Shown here piece by piece: positions 34,098 through 36,763 of a stretch of DNA of 36,763 nt. The notes below the pieces were generated by a model, which saw nothing but the letters and a program-made list of their open reading frames with translations, made no database searches and was not told the DNA's origin. Numbering within the stretch: position 1 is the first letter of the stretch; the number at the start of each line of letters is the position of its first letter. Both the position numbers and the translations under genes were made by a program. Source of the stretch: an uncultured Clostridia bacterium (lineage in GTDB: Bacteria > Bacillota > Clostridia > Oscillospirales > Ruminococcaceae); contig CANQZR010000005.1 in NCBI GenBank assembly GCA_947628405.1, positions 1 to 36,763 of the forward strand, in the 5' to 3' direction.

Positions 34098-34769
34098 ATG
34101 AGCGATTCTCATTATAATGATTTAGACAGGCTTATTATTGAATTTGAAGAGGATAATCGCACAATTAAATCCGAAAGAATTATGATGCAGAATTATCCTA
34201 AAGTGTTGACTATGAGTGCTGCAAGTACATTTGAGCATTACATTAAAATTAGATGCCAAGATTTTATTGATAATCCTAAAATTCCATTAGATCAAAATTA
34301 TCCTAATATATGTTCATTACATAAGAAACCGATTGTCGATGCTATGTATGCAAAATTAGAAGGATATGATGATAAGGGAATTCCTCATTTGGATGCCAAA
34401 AAATTTTATGATCTCTTTAACGGGCAATCATTTGAAGCTAACTTACAATTTCATTTTCAAGCTGAACTTAGGAGACAACATCAACTGGTTCAGTCAGATA
34501 TAGAAAAATTAAAACTACTTGTAAAAACTAACGAACGGTATGAACTTGATTATGCTAAGTTAAGTGATTTAGAAGTACAGTTTGCACAATGTACGTTCTC
34601 AGATGCAGAGACAGCTTTTTTGTCTTTAAAATTAAAGCGCAATCGAGTTGCACATGACTATTTAAATGGTTTATCTGATACATTTTCAGATATTCAAAAT
34701 TTTTACAATTTAGCGCAAATATATGTAAAAGCACTTGAGAGAGCAATAATTGACCTCACAAACACTTAA
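34098..34769 (+). CDS. HEPN ribonuclease-like protein (MAE_28990/MAE_18760 type)
   Basis: A 223-residue, mostly helical protein. Its key motif is LKRNRVAHDYL with Arg181-Asn182 and His186, the R-x4-H signature of catalytic HEPN ribonucleases. The N-terminal half has MSAASTFEHYIKIRCQDF, typical of the MAE_28990/RiboL-PSP branch, in which an early helix packs against the active one. Unlike minimal HEPN toxins it has a long central insertion (about 70-150). It starts 1 nt after the DUF262 stop behind AAAGGAG and is clearly co-transcribed. HEPN proteins of this kind cleave RNA in toxin-antitoxin or anti-phage systems; here the partner is the DUF262 protein. Family assignment from motif and gene pairing, not from a search. 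Confidence 0.75.
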   Translation: MSDSHYNDLDRLIIEFEEDNRTIKSERIMMQNYPKVLTMSAASTFEHYIKIRCQDFIDNPKIPLDQNYPNICSLHKKPIVDAMYAKLEGYDDKGIPHLDAKKFYDLFNGQSFEANLQFHFQAELRRQHQLVQSDIEKLKLLVKTNERYELDYAKLSDLEVQFAQCTFSDAETAFLSLKLKRNRVAHDYLNGLSDTFSDIQNFYNLAQIYVKALERAIIDLTNT

Positions 34770-34939
34770 TTGTTATAAATTCATTGAATCATTTTTCTTA
34801 AAATAAATAATATTTTAAATATTCATAGCAAAAGGGCTATCTAAATGCTGTTGTCAAATATATTATCTGTTCTAAACAAAAATTATGCAACAAATTTGTT
34901 TAATACATAACTTTCACAGTAAAAAAATATAACAAAATT

Positions 34940-34979
34940 ATCCCTGTAAACAGTGTACTGCTGTTTACAGGGATTTTTA
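34940..34979. terminator. strong terminator between HEPN and MobV genes
   Basis: ATCCCTGTAAACAG (34940-34953) pairs perfectly with CTGTTTACAGGGAT (34961-34974), 14 bp with a 7-nt loop, then TTTTTATG. It ends either the plus-strand HEPN transcript or, less well, the convergent MobV transcript. The rest of the gap 34770-35019 is AT-rich with no feature I can support. Confidence 0.85.
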
Positions 34980-35019
34980 TGTTTATATAGACTTGTAAAT
35001 TATTAGCGTTTTAAAAATT

Positions 35020-36681
35020 TCACCTGCCGATCTCATCTTTCTCCGTGTTTTCCACCTCCGGCATAAGCTCCTGCATTTCGCTCATAATGTCATAGGATAT
35101 GCAATATTCCTCGTCAATTTTACGGGCGAGATCGGGAAAGTTTGCTTCATCAGCGCATTTTGAACCGTAGTTCAGGATAGCACACATAAGAGCTTGCTGT
35201 TCGGAAGTAAAATCCGCACAGTATTTTGCAAAGCTGCCATTGCCGCACCATAGGACAGCCGCCGCACGGCATATGTTGCAGATTATTTTGTACGCTTTGT
35301 TTACGGCGGATTTCAGACTTTCTATCAGCTTGTCCCTTGCGGATAGTTTTTCGTTGAAACTTTCCGTAAGCGCAAGCTCTTTTTCTGTCATTTCTTGACG
35401 GAACTCCGCTTTTAAATCTGCGATCTGCTCGTCTTGTTTCGACAGAAAATCGTTCAGCAAATTTATCTCACAGTCTTTTTGGTGAACAGTGTCTGTCAGT
35501 ACATTTATTTCGCGATCCTTTTCCGCAATTTTGTCACCGTAGTATTTGTGCGGATCGTCTTGCTTTTGTTCAAGTTCTTTTGACCAGTTTTGCAAAAACT
35601 GCTGCTCCTTATCGTTAAGCCTTGCAATTTCGGAATTGTGCTGTTCCTCACAGCGCAGTCTCTCACGTTCCTTGTCAAGCTGTTCACTGCGTTCTGAAAT
35701 TTCCGCAAGTTGTGTGTTTATTAAAACTTGCTGTTCGTTTCTTTCGGTTTGCCAAGTCGTTTTTTCGGAATTTACGGAGGAAATTATCTCTTCGGCTTTG
35801 TCCTGCGCTGATCTTAAAATTTTATCTGCGGAAAGTTCTGCTTGCTTTTCGATTTCGGCTGCTTTACTTTGCGCAGTATTGAGGACTTGTTCCGATTTTT
35901 CATAATTCCAATCGGCACTCTTTTTTATGTTCTTGATCTTTTCGCTTGCAGAGGAAATTTCCTCGATCGCGGCGGCAGTTTCGGCAGCGGCTTTTTGTGT
36001 GGAAACAATATCCGATTCGGAAACGATTACCTTGTCTTTGCCCATGACCTTTGTTACAATGTTTGTGGAAGTTCGGATATTTGTATCTGCATAACTTTTC
36101 AAATTTTCGCCGCTGTTCCTAAGCTGATCAACGGTTTGATTTCCGAGAGCCGTTGCGCCGTTAAGAATACCAATATCCCGTCCGAATACTTTTGTCATAT
36201 GTGCAGTCAGGTCGGTATGGAATGTTTTAAGTTCGTGCCGTGTAATTACTTCCTTTGCGGAAAGTTTCGGAATGTGCTTTTTCTTATCTTCCGCAACAGG
36301 CACAAAAGCATAATGAACGTGCGGAGTAGTTTCGTCCATATGTACATATGCAGATATAACATTTTCTTTTCCGTATCTGTCTGTAAGGAATTTATAACAT
36401 TCACGGAAGAACGTATCATACTCTGACGGAGAAACATTTTCTGGAGCGGTTACTATCCAACTGCACATAACGTTGACATCTGCTCTTTTCAGAACTTTTA
36501 TTTTTGATAATCTTTTATGAAGAAATTCAAGCTGCGGCAACGGCTGATCCTGTTGAGCAAGATTGTAATTCAGAGAAGTTCTTGCAGGCTCTATAAGACT
36601 TGTGCTGCTTGCTTTGTTCCTATTGTAGTGGGCAAACATATGCCCCAAAGCGCCTGCGGTGTATTTTTCTAAATGTGCCAT
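35020..36681 (-). CDS. MobV-family relaxase (Pre/Mob plasmid mobilisation protein)
   Basis: A 553-residue relaxase that nicks oriT and pilots single-stranded DNA in transfer. The N-terminus MAHLEKYTAGALGHMFAHYN aligns with MobM of pMV158, in which the equivalent histidine (His18 here) is the nucleophile. LNYNLA is the next conserved block, and VHMDETTPHVHYAFVPV is the metal-binding HxDE...PHxH motif. Residues about 240-460 form a long coiled coil rich in Glu, Gln and Ala, ending in a short globular part with cysteines. The start is the ATG at 36681 behind AAAGGA; the frame extends further upstream but without a start as good. An inverted repeat lies 48-68 nt upstream. Shows the island is, or was, mobilisable. 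Confidence 0.92.
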   Translation of the reverse strand: MAHLEKYTAGALGHMFAHYNRNKASSTSLIEPARTSLNYNLAQQDQPLPQLEFLHKRLSKIKVLKRADVNVMCSWIVTAPENVSPSEYDTFFRECYKFLTDRYGKENVISAYVHMDETTPHVHYAFVPVAEDKKKHIPKLSAKEVITRHELKTFHTDLTAHMTKVFGRDIGILNGATALGNQTVDQLRNSGENLKSYADTNIRTSTNIVTKVMGKDKVIVSESDIVSTQKAAAETAAAIEEISSASEKIKNIKKSADWNYEKSEQVLNTAQSKAAEIEKQAELSADKILRSAQDKAEEIISSVNSEKTTWQTERNEQQVLINTQLAEISERSEQLDKERERLRCEEQHNSEIARLNDKEQQFLQNWSKELEQKQDDPHKYYGDKIAEKDREINVLTDTVHQKDCEINLLNDFLSKQDEQIADLKAEFRQEMTEKELALTESFNEKLSARDKLIESLKSAVNKAYKIICNICRAAAVLWCGNGSFAKYCADFTSEQQALMCAILNYGSKCADEANFPDLARKIDEEYCISYDIMSEMQELMPEVENTEKDEIGR

Positions 36682-36727
36682 AGTGTGATTCCTTTCTTTT
36701 GTGTGGAAATGTCGGCGGAAAGAGATT

Positions 36728-36763
36728 TCGACCAAACAAATTTGGTCGAGCAAGTTATACCAA
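36728..36763. other. candidate oriT: inverted repeat upstream of the relaxase gene
   Basis: TCGACCAAA (36728-36736) and TTTGGTCGA (36741-36749) form a 9-bp inverted repeat with a 4-nt centre. Next to it is AAGTTATAC (36753-36761), which shares GTTATAC with the pMV158 nick region. Placement just upstream of the relaxase gene fits MobV systems. The window ends here, so the site may be incomplete. Confidence 0.45.

Larger units (their letters stand above)
29362..36763. mobile_element. accessory island: restriction-modification, DUF262-HEPN and MobV genes (right end not in window)
   Basis: The region is AT-richer than the flanking backbone, at least up to 34800. Gene directions alternate, and it holds only defence-like and mobilisation genes. 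It begins at guaA, a known insertion target. The MobV relaxase with an upstream inverted repeat implies mobilisation by a helper conjugation system. No integrase, transposase or conjugation machinery is present inside the window, so the type of element (integrative mobilisable element, plasmid-derived island) is unresolved. Confidence 0.55.

Noticed and set aside
35546-36426. Long open frames on the plus strand opposite the MobV gene.
   Set aside because: They are antisense shadows of the coiled-coil-rich relaxase and show serine/cysteine-rich nonsense composition with no start signals.

Overview
The window looks like chromosomal DNA of a plant-fibre-degrading gut Firmicute (Clostridia, Ruminococcus-like). 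The reasons are Gram-positive ribosome-binding sites on almost every gene, moderate G+C, a GH44 endoglucanase beside a GH3 beta-glucosidase, a paaK-ACT pair, and a compact shikimate operon. I identify the organism only at that level. No tRNA, rRNA, CRISPR array or complete insertion sequence was seen.

Layout. 1-790: the 3' end of a phenylacetate-CoA ligase gene and a tandem-ACT protein. 860-11570: a consensus promoter followed by a long co-directional cell-surface glycosylation operon. It encodes a GtrA flippase, a GT2 glycosyltransferase, a sugar epimerase, a sugar nucleotidyltransferase, a flippase-kinase fusion, a HAD phosphatase and two tandem YfhO-type GT-C enzymes. 11570-12006: a consensus promoter and a small membrane-protein gene broken by two compensating frameshifts. 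12007-17391: aroF-aroB-aroA-aroC plus a membrane protein. 17492-18058: a DUF4364 regulator with a hairpin between its Shine-Dalgarno and start codon. 18096-25169 (minus): a membrane diguanylate cyclase, a membrane-tethered GH44, and a GH3 with a beta-trefoil insert. 25200-27646 (minus): a three-gene ion-efflux operon (Fluc/CrcB, an ArsB/CitMHS-type permease, an ArsP_2-type permease). 27823-29361: guaA.

Everything right of guaA looks like an accessory island. The DNA becomes AT-rich and holds, in order: (a) a type II restriction-modification system of MjaI type (MjaI cuts CTAG), with a beta-class methyltransferase carrying a degenerate staphylococcal-nuclease-like tail, convergent to an operon for a C-protein-like regulator, a small winged-helix protein and the endonuclease; (b) an unrecognised 156-residue protein; (c) a two-gene DUF262 + HEPN ribonuclease module, probably anti-phage or toxin-antitoxin-like; (d) a MobV relaxase with an oriT-like inverted repeat upstream. 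The 3' end of guaA is a known attachment site for genomic islands. No integrase lies in the window, so the right boundary is outside it.

Best leads: the absence of CTAG from the whole window (by eye) alongside an MjaI-family system; the methyltransferase-nuclease-fold fusion; the DUF262-HEPN pair; the mosaic tandem YfhO genes; and the broken gene ahead of aroF. Four promoters, in both backbone and island, share the identical 11-mer TGTGATATAAT.
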